From NCBI GenBank assembly GCA_027623555.1, contig JAQBSZ010000011.1, positions 44,786 to 108,785 of the forward strand: 64,000 nucleotides of DNA. Reading direction: 5' to 3'. This stretch comes from Pseudomonadota bacterium. Its GTDB lineage: Bacteria; Pseudomonadota; Gammaproteobacteria; Pseudomonadales; Pseudohongiellaceae. Made by a program: the position numbers and the translations under genes. Shown piece after piece: positions 35,632 to 42,852 of the stretch. Within the stretch, counting starts at the first letter, position 1, and each line of letters starts with the position of its first letter. The notes beneath the pieces are model-generated. The model was not told where the DNA came from and ran no database searches. It saw nothing but the letters and a program-made list of their open reading frames with translations.

Positions 35632-36032
35632 TATTCTTATCCTTTTCTGTACAGCGGTTAGTAATTAGATAGCCAATTACAGGAAGTAGTAATCAAGCAG
35701 GTCATCAAGGTTGCTTAAAATATCCTTTATCGACGCACAATCTGCGACCCATTGAGACAAATCGGGACAAATTGAGATTAGTAAAATAAAGAGACCGATG
35801 ATATGACGGGGCAGGTCCCAGTGCAATTTGCTGGTCTATCCCGGCATTCTGTCTCAATCCAGGTGCAAACCGCTGAATTCGGGGGCTGCCGGTTTGACAT
35901 GCACAGGGGGTTTATTGCTTAATTGCGCGGGTTGGCGAGGAGTCTGGAGAACAATCCTGACCAGGAAGTTGTTAATGCTCGCATTAACACGTCTCGTCGC
36001 TGATCTTTTTAACCCTACACAATGGATTCGAC
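35632..36032. other. 400-bp divergent regulatory region
   Basis: Separates the malonate operon from the PQQ dehydrogenase gene. It holds the phased repeats at 35751-35780 and an inverted copy of their core (GTCTCAAT, 35851-35858). No convincing gene is present. A GG/GC pair near 35805-35822 has 11 instead of 10 bases between, so it is not a good sigma-54 promoter. Confidence 0.5.
35751..35780. repeat. three phased 10-bp direct repeats, probable operator
   Basis: ATTGAGACAA, ATCGGGACAA and ATTGAGATTA follow each other without gap, one helical turn apart. The core ATTGAGAC recurs inverted at 35851-35858. They sit about 120 bp upstream of madL and 250 bp upstream of the PQQ dehydrogenase. A regulator binding one DNA face is the likely reader. 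No candidate regulator gene is adjacent. Confidence 0.5.
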
Positions 36033-37673
36033 ATGACGAGATTCTTACATTTCATTGCTGTGCTGGTGCTCGGCACATTTCTGCCCCTGGCCGGTACGCT
36101 GGCGCAAGACGTTACGACTCAGATACTCGAAAATGCCCAGGACTATTCCGACCGCTGGGTAACCTATGGCAAGAACTATGGTGCATGGCGTTATATGCCT
36201 GATGATCAGATTAACCGGGAAACAGTCGCGAACCTGCGCCCGGTCTGGATCAAGCAAACCGGTGTAACGGGCGGTGCGTTTGAAGTTACTGCCCTGGTCA
36301 ATGATGGGCGTATGTACCTGACTACCGCCAATAGTCATCTGATCGTAGTCGATCCATTAACCGGTGCCGAGCTCTGGCGCTATGACCATGAATTTGAAAA
36401 TGTCGATTTGTGTTGTGGTCCCCACAATCGCGGTGTGGGCCTGTATGAAGATAAAGTCTTCTGGGGAACGCTCGACGCTCACCTGCTGGCTTTCGATGCG
36501 GCGACTGGCATTCAGCTATGGGATGCCGAAGTCGGCGATCATCGGGAATCATTTTCGGTAACCGGGGCACCCCTGGTGGTAAAAGATATGGTATTGATCG
36601 GCGTCGGTGGCGGCGAGTTCGGCATTCGCGGTTATATCGATGCCTATGATGTGAATACGGGAGAGTTGCGCTGGCGTTTCTACACCACAGCCGGACCAGG
36701 CGATCCGAACAACGCCTCCTGGGCAGGCGATTCCTGGCAAACCGGGGGCGGCCCTACCTGGGTAACCGGTACCTATGATCCTGATTTGAACCTGGTTTTC
36801 TGGGGTACGGGCAATCCCTGGCCCGACATCAATAACGCCGTGCGCAGGGGTGACAACCTCTATACCAATTCTGTTGTGGCACTGAATGCAGACAGCGGTG
36901 AGCTCGTCTGGTACCACCAGACCTCCCCCAGAGATGAGTTTGATCATGACTCCACTTCGGAGCCGATGATTATCGATGAGATGTTTGAGGGTGAGATGCG
37001 CCGGATGATCGTGCATGTCTCGCGCAATGGCCATGTCTATGCTTTGGACCGTATCACCGGCGATTTTATCTGGGCTGGTGAGTACACGCGGGTGAACTGG
37101 GCAGAGCGCGATGAGAGTGGCAAACCGGTACTTAAAGAAGCGCTCTATAATCCGGCGGATACGGTAATTTTCCCTGGCTTATATGGCGGCAAGAACTGGC
37201 CACCGGCTTCTTATAGTCCCGACACTCACATGCTCTATATCCCTACTACTGAATGGGGAACGACGTTTATCCGTCGGGATTCAGAAGGGAGACCTGGCAC
37301 CATGGACCTCGGAGGTTTCCCGAGATTCGAACCTTCCGGTACTGGCTGGGTTGTCGCCTTCGACATGCTCAGCGGAGAAATTGCCTGGCAGCAGGAAACC
37401 CCAGGAAGTTTCAACTGGGCTGGCACGCTGGCTACTGGTGGTGGCCTGGTATTTTCTGGCGCACCGGATGGCTATCTGCGCGCTTACAATGATGAAACCG
37501 GCGAAGTGCTGTGGGAATTTCAGACTGGTAGCGGGCTGTATGCGCCTGCCACCAGCTTTGTCATCGCGGGCAAGCAATATATCGGCATCGCATCCGGAAC
37601 GCGAGATCCGGCGACACGCGCCGGTGTCGCTACCGGCATCGCGCCGGGAAACTACATTCTCTTTAGTCTGTAA
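36033..37673 (+). CDS. PQQ-dependent alcohol/sugar dehydrogenase (quinoprotein), periplasmic
   Basis: A 546-aa exported beta-propeller enzyme with a signal peptide ending at about residue 24 (LAGTLAQ). It has repeated PQQ-propeller W-motifs (TGAELWRYD, TGIQLWDAE, TGELRWRF, SGELVWYH, TGEVLWEF). The vicinal Cys pair in DLCCGPHNRG is typical of PQQ alcohol dehydrogenases. GTGNPWPDINN and RRGDNLYTNSVVALN lie in the region holding the active-site Asp. It lacks the C-terminal cytochrome domain of quinohaemoprotein dehydrogenases, but a dihaem cytochrome gene begins 5 bp after its stop and is the likely electron acceptor. The substrate is not predictable. No PQQ biosynthesis genes are present in this window. 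Confidence 0.9.
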   Translation: MTRFLHFIAVLVLGTFLPLAGTLAQDVTTQILENAQDYSDRWVTYGKNYGAWRYMPDDQINRETVANLRPVWIKQTGVTGGAFEVTALVNDGRMYLTTANSHLIVVDPLTGAELWRYDHEFENVDLCCGPHNRGVGLYEDKVFWGTLDAHLLAFDAATGIQLWDAEVGDHRESFSVTGAPLVVKDMVLIGVGGGEFGIRGYIDAYDVNTGELRWRFYTTAGPGDPNNASWAGDSWQTGGGPTWVTGTYDPDLNLVFWGTGNPWPDINNAVRRGDNLYTNSVVALNADSGELVWYHQTSPRDEFDHDSTSEPMIIDEMFEGEMRRMIVHVSRNGHVYALDRITGDFIWAGEYTRVNWAERDESGKPVLKEALYNPADTVIFPGLYGGKNWPPASYSPDTHMLYIPTTEWGTTFIRRDSEGRPGTMDLGGFPRFEPSGTGWVVAFDMLSGEIAWQQETPGSFNWAGTLATGGGLVFSGAPDGYLRAYNDETGEVLWEFQTGSGLYAPATSFVIAGKQYIGIASGTRDPATRAGVATGIAPGNYILFSL

Positions 37674-37678
37674 ACTGA

Positions 37679-38455
37679 TTGATGAGGATCGCCGCAGTGT
37701 TGTATAGATGTCTGGTTGCTCTGCTTCTGGCTATTCTGTCCGGTTCAATTTCAGCGGGAGTCGGTGAAGGACAGGAGCTCTATGATGCGTACTGTCAGAT
37801 CTGTCATGGGGGCCTGGGAGAAGGGCAGACCATGGGAAAACCGCTAACGGATGTTATGGCGAATCGTCTGACGGATGCTGACCTGCTTTCAGTCATAACC
37901 GATGGGCGCTCAGGAACCGGGATGGCCGCCTGGGGTTCATCGTTCAGTACATCCGAAATCTTCGACATAGCAACCTACGTGCGCACCTTGCAGGGCAAGC
38001 CAGGGCTGAGCCTTGGAGATGACGCCGCCGGGCCCAGCGATGATCCAATGGTGTTGGCAGGTGAAGCGCTATTCAAGGGCGAGGCGGCCTGCAGTTCTTG
38101 CCACTCTTACCGGGATCAGGGTGGGAGTGTTGGGCCTGCACTCGATGGCCTGTCTACCAGGTTAGATGAAAAATCTCTACAACAGGCACTGCTGAACCCT
38201 TCCGCCACTATTGTGGTAGGGTATGAGGCTAAAGAAGTTGTGCAGCAAGACGGCACTGTGATCCGTGGTCGCTATCGTAACGACTCGGAACTCGCCGTGC
38301 AGATTCAAAGTGACGATGGTCGCAGGTGGGTGACTTATTTTAAGGACCGGGTTAAATCCGTAAGCGATTCCAGTGAATCACTGATGCCCGATGTCTTCGA
38401 AACTCTGGGTGCAATCGAACAAGAACAACTTGTCGCGTTTTTGAGATCGCTCTAA
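37679..38455 (+). CDS. exported dihaem c-type cytochrome
   Basis: A 258-aa protein with a signal peptide (LVALLLAILSGSISAGV) and two haem c sites. The first is CQICH near residue 40, with a downstream Met-containing ligand region (GTGMAAW). The second is CSSCH near residue 140, followed by GPALDGL. It is encoded 5 bp downstream of the PQQ dehydrogenase, and the pair resembles dehydrogenase-cytochrome units feeding the respiratory chain. The Met at 37682 is an alternative start. Confidence 0.9.
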   Translation: MMRIAAVLYRCLVALLLAILSGSISAGVGEGQELYDAYCQICHGGLGEGQTMGKPLTDVMANRLTDADLLSVITDGRSGTGMAAWGSSFSTSEIFDIATYVRTLQGKPGLSLGDDAAGPSDDPMVLAGEALFKGEAACSSCHSYRDQGGSVGPALDGLSTRLDEKSLQQALLNPSATIVVGYEAKEVVQQDGTVIRGRYRNDSELAVQIQSDDGRRWVTYFKDRVKSVSDSSESLMPDVFETLGAIEQEQLVAFLRSL

Positions 38456-38479
38456 CTAATTACTACTAATACAGATAGC

Positions 38480-38512
38480 AGGGAAGTAATCCGACTTCCC
38501 TTCTTGCTTTGA
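38480..38512 (+). terminator. rho-independent terminator after the cytochrome gene
   Basis: AGGGAAGT (38480-38487) and ACTTCCCT (38494-38501) form an 8-bp stem with a 6-nt loop, followed by a T-rich TCTTGCTTT. It lies 25 bp after the cytochrome stop and separates this operon from mscS. Confidence 0.75.
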
Positions 38513-38542
38513 GTTATTCCGAAATATCTGGAGGAACAAAAC

Positions 38543-39355
38543 ATGGAAATCGATCCAGCCTTCTTCGCTGAATTAGCTGTTACCTATGGCATGCAGCTTC
38601 TGGGGGCAGTGGCCACGCTCGTCATAGGGCTCTACATCGTCAAGATTATTATCAGGGTGGTGGGCCGAATGTTTGATCGCAGCGCCGTCGATCCATTGCT
38701 GCAGAGTTTCTTAAGTAGCATGATCTCAATGCTTTTGAAGATCATGGTGTACATCACGGCGCTGGGAATGCTCGGTGTCGAAATGACAACCTTCATCGCC
38801 ATTATGGGCGCCGCCGGTCTGGCGATCGGCATGGCGTTGTCCGGAACTCTGCAGAATTTTGCCGGTGGCGTAATTATTCTGCTTTTCAAGCCCTACAAGG
38901 TGGGTGATGTTATCGAGGCCCAGGGGTATATCGGTGCTGTGAAGGGAATCCAGATATTCGTTACCATCTTGACGACTGCGGATAACAAGACTGTGCTTAT
39001 TCCAAACGGGCCACTCGCTACCGGGTCAATGATCAATTACTCGACCCAGGCTACTCGGCGAGTCGACTGGACATTCGGGATCGCCTACGGCGATGACATC
39101 GACAAAGCCTACGATGTGTTGAACCGACTTATTGCAGCAGACGATCGCATTCTTAAAGAGCCAGAGCCATTCATGGCCTTGTCAGCCCTGGCTGACAATT
39201 CCGTAAATATCGTTGTCAGGGTCTGGGTGAATGCGGCGGACTACTGGGCGGTACATTTTAAAATGAACGAAGAAGTCTACCGTTGCTTTGAGAACGAAGG
39301 CTTATCGTTTCCATTCCCGCAATTGGAAGTGCATCTTCAGCAAGCGCAGGGCTAG
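38543..39355 (+). CDS. small-conductance mechanosensitive channel, MscS family
   Basis: A 270-aa inner-membrane channel. Three hydrophobic helices lie at about 15-35, 55-75 and 80-110. The third contains the pore-lining Gly/Ala pattern GAAGLAIGMALSGTLQNFAGG. The beta domain follows with KPYKVGDVIEAQGYIGAVKGI and IPNGPLATGSMINYS. This is a full-length minimal MscS. It releases solutes on hypo-osmotic shock, complementing the osmoprotectant importer at the window start. GGAGG precedes the ATG. Confidence 0.94.
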   Translation: MEIDPAFFAELAVTYGMQLLGAVATLVIGLYIVKIIIRVVGRMFDRSAVDPLLQSFLSSMISMLLKIMVYITALGMLGVEMTTFIAIMGAAGLAIGMALSGTLQNFAGGVIILLFKPYKVGDVIEAQGYIGAVKGIQIFVTILTTADNKTVLIPNGPLATGSMINYSTQATRRVDWTFGIAYGDDIDKAYDVLNRLIAADDRILKEPEPFMALSALADNSVNIVVRVWVNAADYWAVHFKMNEEVYRCFENEGLSFPFPQLEVHLQQAQG

Positions 39356-39366
39356 ATAAAGTAAGG

Positions 39367-40380
39367 CTAAGCGAGGATAAAGAGCAGAACGGCGAATACG
39401 GCAATTCCCATTCCCAGTGCAATGGAATAGATAAAACTGGTTGCCAGGAAGATCGCCGTCGTCAGGACATGGCTTCTCTGAAAATAGTTTTTCAGGCTCA
39501 AGTATAAATAGACAACAATCCAGATTGCCAGTGCGATGCTAAGGAAATTAAAAACGGCACTGAGAAAGGGAATCTCCAGGTCGGTAACTATGCTCACCAC
39601 TTGCGTGAGGAACAAGGCGAAGATCAGGAAGGCATGATTGTGCATGGTCAACACCAGGTGCTCGACATAATAGTGCCTGGCGAAGACAAACAGTATGCGC
39701 TGGATCAGGGCCAGCAGCGGCATCATCAACAACATAAAGAAAGTAATGTATTCCAGTGACCCCAGCAGGAAATCCTGCGGATCGTCTATCACTTCCTGAA
39801 AGTTTTCCTCCGCTTGTGCGAGAAGCACGCGGTTTAGATTCTGATTGGTTTGCTCGGATAAAAAGGGCAGGCGTATCTGACTGATGAACTGGCGCAGATC
39901 TTCAAGATCTTCTACTGTAGTCTCCTCTCCGTTGATGGTCAGGTTTAAAGCTTCCGGGTCGGCAACTATGCCAGCTTCCTCGAGCGCTGCAGTTATTTCA
40001 GCCGTTACAGTTGCTTCTTCACTTTTCTGTGAATCTTCAACCAGTGCCGACTGCATGGATTGCAGACTGGTCACCACACTCACCATCAGGAAGAAACCGA
40101 TGCTGATGATCAGAAACAGCCTCAGTGGCGGTGTGTAACTTGTGCGTCTGCCTCTGAAGTACTCGATAGTCAGGAAACCCGGCTTAGTCAGCAGGTAGAA
40201 GATCGTTCGGTAGGCACGTCCATCCAGGTCAAAGACGACCCGCAGCATTTCCTGCAGGAAGTAGAGAAATGGTCGCCTGACTTCCTTATCCTGCTGACCG
40301 CAATTGGCACAGAAACTCCCGGTCATCGCAGAGCCACAGTTTGCACAGCTGAATTTATCGACGAGAGCGGGTTCGGACAT
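39367..40380 (-). CDS. DUF3667 membrane protein with zinc-ribbon N-terminus
   Basis: A 337-aa protein. A zinc-ribbon-like CANCGSAMTGSFCANCGQ lies at about residues 11-28, followed by FLYFLQEMLRVVFDLDGRAYRTIFYLLTKPG and YFRGRRTSYTPPLRLF, the DUF3667 signature. Four or five hydrophobic helices follow, with a Glu-rich periplasmic segment between the first and the rest. The frame opens at 40443, but the Met at 40380 begins just before the ribbon and fits relatives better. No ribosome-binding site is obvious at either place. Function unknown. Confidence 0.82.
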   Translation of the reverse strand: MSEPALVDKFSCANCGSAMTGSFCANCGQQDKEVRRPFLYFLQEMLRVVFDLDGRAYRTIFYLLTKPGFLTIEYFRGRRTSYTPPLRLFLIISIGFFLMVSVVTSLQSMQSALVEDSQKSEEATVTAEITAALEEAGIVADPEALNLTINGEETTVEDLEDLRQFISQIRLPFLSEQTNQNLNRVLLAQAEENFQEVIDDPQDFLLGSLEYITFFMLLMMPLLALIQRILFVFARHYYVEHLVLTMHNHAFLIFALFLTQVVSIVTDLEIPFLSAVFNFLSIALAIWIVVYLYLSLKNYFQRSHVLTTAIFLATSFIYSIALGMGIAVFAVLLFILA

Positions 40381-40519
40381 GCAGATTTTTACTGTTGAAT
40401 TATGGCCGGTGTTGACCGCTACTGTATCAGCTATCGGACTCAAGCAGCAGGCACATTAGGTTTGTGGTTAACGAGCTTGATAGGACGAGGCGAGCAGGCC
40501 AGGAAAGAAAGTCTCCCAA

Positions 40520-40550
40520 CCCTCTACTGGCACTTGAGGCCAGTAGAGGG
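40520..40550. repeat. 11-bp hairpin CCCTCTACTGG / CCAGTAGAGGG
   Basis: Perfect 11-bp inverted repeat with a 9-nt loop (CACTTGAGG). It lies about 140 bp upstream of the DUF3667 start, in the sense of its likely leader. No T-tract follows, so it is not a simple terminator. Confidence 0.6.
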
Positions 40551-40747
40551 CGGGATTCTCAAGGAGCACCTGGGCACAGATTAAGAGGTGTGGAGGGGCT
40601 GTGCCTCGGTGTTTGCAATACGACATTAGACCATTATGCTGTGTTGCAGGGCGTAACATACCACTATATATAGTGATTCACAAGCGAGTAGCGCCGGTGG
40701 ATTCAGTACCTGAAACAGGCAGAATGTTCAGAGGAAAACAATGTTTT

Positions 40748-40785
40748 TATCAATATAGTAAAGTAATAACTTTACTATATTGATA
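40748..40785. repeat. 38-bp near-perfect palindrome, AT-rich
   Basis: Arms TATCAATATAGTAAAGT (40748-40764) and its exact complement (40769-40785) surround AATA. A 17-bp perfect inverted repeat in non-coding DNA is unlikely by chance. It could be an operator, a recombination site or a relic of a mobile element's end. Confidence 0.7.
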
Positions 40786-40860
40786 CCGCGTATTTATGTT
40801 ATCGAAGTTCGGATCGAAGGAGAGTCGCAGGTCGAGGAAATACTCGAGAAAGTGAACTAA
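40780..40860 (+). other. 26-codon coding-like remnant
   Basis: From a TTG at 40780 the frame reads IPRIYVIEVRIEGESQVEEI and on to a TAA at 40858-40860. This alternation of beta-strand and acidic helix looks protein-like. It starts inside the 38-bp palindrome and no ribosome-binding site is visible. It is probably the tail of a deleted gene. Confidence 0.25.
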
Positions 40861-40914
40861 AGAACCCCCAAGAAAGCACCGGGCCAACTCAAATGATGTT
40901 GGTCACACGCAATC

Positions 40915-40928
40915 TTGATCTAGGTCAA
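40915..40928. promoter_or_regulatory. Fnr/Anr-type operator (TTGATCTAGGTCAA)
   Basis: Perfect match to the Anr consensus form TTGAT-N4-GTCAA. No protein gene follows in either direction within 300 bp. A start 41.5 bp to the right of its centre (40921.5) would fall at 40963, exactly at the first base of a stem-loop RNA that ends at a terminator. TCTTAT at 40951-40956 would be the -10. Confidence 0.75.
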
Positions 40929-40962
40929 TTGTCTTACATCCCGGCTATGGTCTTATTAGTTC

Positions 40963-41072
40963 TACGATCAGTAGGAAACGGGTAGCGCCCAAATCGCTAG
41001 TGATCGTAACGACACAAAGACTTCTCAAGCAGGGACGGGGTTGCCGCTAGGTCAGGGTAACCCCATTTTTTT
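40963..41072 (+). ncRNA. putative Fnr/Anr-dependent small RNA, about 110 nt
   Basis: The predicted transcript starts with TACGATCA (40963-40970), which pairs perfectly with TGATCGTA (41001-41008). Inside that stem TAGCG (40983-40987) pairs with CGCTA (40995-40999). A single-stranded stretch (about 41009-41036, containing CTTCTCAAGC) follows, then a terminator hairpin and seven Ts. The unit of box, promoter, structured RNA and terminator, without an open frame, resembles oxygen-regulated sRNAs such as FnrS and PhrS in design, though no sequence similarity to them is claimed. Start site and function are inferred. Confidence 0.65.
41037..41072 (+). terminator. rho-independent terminator of the putative sRNA
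   Basis: GGGGTTGCC (41037-41045) pairs with GGTAACCCC (41056-41064) in a 9-bp stem including one G-T pair, with a 10-nt loop. The stem is followed by A and seven Ts (41066-41072). It belongs to rightward transcription, and no protein gene ends upstream. Confidence 0.85.
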
Positions 41073-41246
41073 GGCCAGCGATCCCTATTGCCCCCAGCGT
41101 CGTTTCTGATAACGAAAATGCTGAAAAAATACCTGGATACGAGAAAAGTTTTGGTGAACCATGAGTTGTTGCGAAGTACGTGCAAGGCAATCGGGTTAGA
41201 TAGCCTGAGCCAATTCTCACCTTGTACGAGACATAGCGCCTGCAGA

Positions 41247-41999
41247 CTACAGCTCCCGCACCCAGATATTTCTGATTGAGACGACCTGTCCATGGTCCTG
41301 CAAGGTAATCGGCATCTTGCCCGTGCAATCCTGGATGCGTTCTTCCTGTGAGTAGGGCCCGCATTGCGCTTGATATTCCGGCTCGGGCGTGAAGGTCGCA
41401 CCCGCGATCTCGACATGGTTCTGCACCAGTACTCCGTTGTGCAGCACTGTTATGAAGGCTGGAGATTCGAGTCGCCCGCCCGTCCACACTGGGGCAGTGA
41501 AGATAATGTCATAGCTCTGCCATTCCCCGGGTCGCTTGCTTGTATTCACCAGTGGCGGATGTTGCAGGTAGATCGCCCCTGCCTGGCCGTTGACGTAGGT
41601 ATCATTCTCCCAGCTGTCGAGAATCTGTAACTCAAACAGGGAATGCAGGAAAACCCCGCTGTTGCCGCGCCCCTGGCCATTACCCTGGATGACTTGGCTT
41701 GGTCGCCACTCGAGGTGCAGTTGAATATCACCGAAAGCTTGCGTGGTCTTTATCGTACCAACCCCACGCTCCACAGTGATGGCACCGTTCTCAATCTTCC
41801 AGCGTGCCGGTTGATCATCGGCACTTCTGTTCCATGCATTCAGATTGGAACCATCGAACAGGACGATGGCATCAGAAGGCGGCGCAGCGTTGACAGCAGC
41901 GGTGACCCGAGCTGGTACTGGCTCATAGACCGCCCGGTCCTGGGCGTAACTCGAAGATACAACAATGGCCAAGATGACAAGTAGCAGGCGTTTTTTCAT
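41247..41999 (-). CDS. secreted DUF1080 (3-keto-disaccharide hydrolase family) protein
   Basis: A 250-aa exported protein with a signal peptide (LLLVILAIVVSSSYA). The DUF1080 jelly-roll is marked by IVLFDGSNLNAWN near the start, GRGNSGVFLHSLFELQILDS in the middle, and GEWQSYDIIFTAP. Members act on 3-keto-glycosides or bind carbohydrate. Immediate upstream neighbours are a GMC oxidoreductase and its small subunit, which could produce 3-keto-sugars, so it is probably the hydrolase of that path. The ATG at 41999 is preferred over a TTG at 42020. Confidence 0.87.
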   Translation of the reverse strand: MKKRLLLVILAIVVSSSYAQDRAVYEPVPARVTAAVNAAPPSDAIVLFDGSNLNAWNRSADDQPARWKIENGAITVERGVGTIKTTQAFGDIQLHLEWRPSQVIQGNGQGRGNSGVFLHSLFELQILDSWENDTYVNGQAGAIYLQHPPLVNTSKRPGEWQSYDIIFTAPVWTGGRLESPAFITVLHNGVLVQNHVEIAGATFTPEPEYQAQCGPYSQEERIQDCTGKMPITLQDHGQVVSIRNIWVREL

Positions 42000-42038
42000 G
42001 AATCTGTTTTCTCCGGTCAAACGGTGCTGACCCTCGGA

Positions 42039-42749
42039 TTAAGTAATAAGATTACCGTCCTCATCCCATTCGGCAATGATCTCTCTTCGCGACTGATCGA
42101 CACACTTGGACAACCAGTCGGCGTCATAGTGTTTTCCATGTTTCTGGAGTACAGAGTTTGGTACTCCGTCCCATACCCCGGGAGAGTTTCCCTGGTAACC
42201 CAGGTCTTTCAATCCCAACTCTGTAGTGTAATAACCAGTCATGGTGAAATTGCGCATCACAGTGAAGAAGCTGATGCCAGGCTGCAGTTCTGGATCTGGA
42301 TTGTCAGGATAAGCAATAGCATCACAGATGTTCAGTCGTTGAGACTCGCTGACATTAATGAAGTCGGCGCCGTATTTGTCGATGGCATAACTATCCAGCC
42401 AGGCAATGCCCCCGCGTACCGGCAGCTTGTATTGATCGCGGTCTTTAACCATGAACTCGACAAAGTCGGGCAATCCCGCATCCAGGGCGCCGCCATTGGG
42501 ATGTTCGGAGGGCAGGATGATGTCGCACAACACGGCAATGGTAATCAGTTCATGCTCACGAAAGTAGGTCTCGGCAAACAGGCGTGCGTCATAGCGCTTT
42601 TCCACTTCAGTACGACCGTAGGAATAGCTGGTGGGAAGAGGCGTCCACGCCACATTCGCTGCGGCACTGGCCGTTCCGGCGCTGGTGGCGATGACACTGC
42701 CGGCCAGCGGTGCCAGGAACAAGGATTTGAGGGTCTCTCTTCGATCCAT
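42039..42749 (-). CDS. gluconate 2-dehydrogenase subunit 3-like small subunit of a GMC dehydrogenase
   Basis: A 236-aa exported protein with a Tat-like or Sec signal (MDRRETLKSLFLAPLAGSVIATSAG). The core ITIAVLCDIILPSEHPNGGALDAGLPDFVEFM is characteristic of the gluconate 2-dehydrogenase subunit 3 family. These subunits accompany the FAD-containing large subunit and aid its export and maturation. It lies about 100 bp downstream of the GMC gene, separated by heptameric repeats (42761-42788). Confidence 0.9.
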   Translation of the reverse strand: MDRRETLKSLFLAPLAGSVIATSAGTASAAANVAWTPLPTSYSYGRTEVEKRYDARLFAETYFREHELITIAVLCDIILPSEHPNGGALDAGLPDFVEFMVKDRDQYKLPVRGGIAWLDSYAIDKYGADFINVSESQRLNICDAIAYPDNPDPELQPGISFFTVMRNFTMTGYYTTELGLKDLGYQGNSPGVWDGVPNSVLQKHGKHYDADWLSKCVDQSRREIIAEWDEDGNLIT

Positions 42750-42760
42750 TTAGCTTCTCT

Positions 42761-42788
42761 CTATATTCTATATTCTATATTCTCTATT
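42761..42788. repeat. four tandem 7-bp repeats (CTATATT)
   Basis: Three exact CTATATT units and one CTCTATT sit 12 bp upstream of the small-subunit ATG. On the coding strand they form a purine-rich AATATAG tract next to the ribosome-binding site. Copy-number slippage could alter translation. Confidence 0.7.
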
Positions 42789-42852
42789 CTCACTAGCGCC
42801 AGCTTGTCTAACTCTTTGCGCTTTCCAGCTTCTCTGTTGGTGCACTTCCTGG

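Larger units (their letters stand above)
40381..41246. other. 860-bp gene-poor region with structured elements and a probable sRNA
   Basis: No convincing protein gene longer than about 30 codons. It holds an 11-bp hairpin (40520-40550), a 38-bp palindrome (40748-40785), a coding-like 26-codon remnant (40780-40860), an Fnr-type box (40915-40928) and a likely small RNA ending at a strong terminator (41072). Confidence 0.6.

Noticed and set aside
35805..35822. possible sigma-54 promoter (GG ... GC)
   Set aside because: Spacing between GG and GC is 11, not the required 10, and the flanking bases match poorly.
40520..40550. hairpin as an integron attC site
   Set aside because: It lacks the conserved attC core sequences and there is no integron integrase or cassette array.
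41088..41279. 63-codon plus-strand frame after the sRNA terminator
   Set aside because: No ribosome-binding site, overlaps the end of the DUF1080 gene, and lies beyond a strong terminator.
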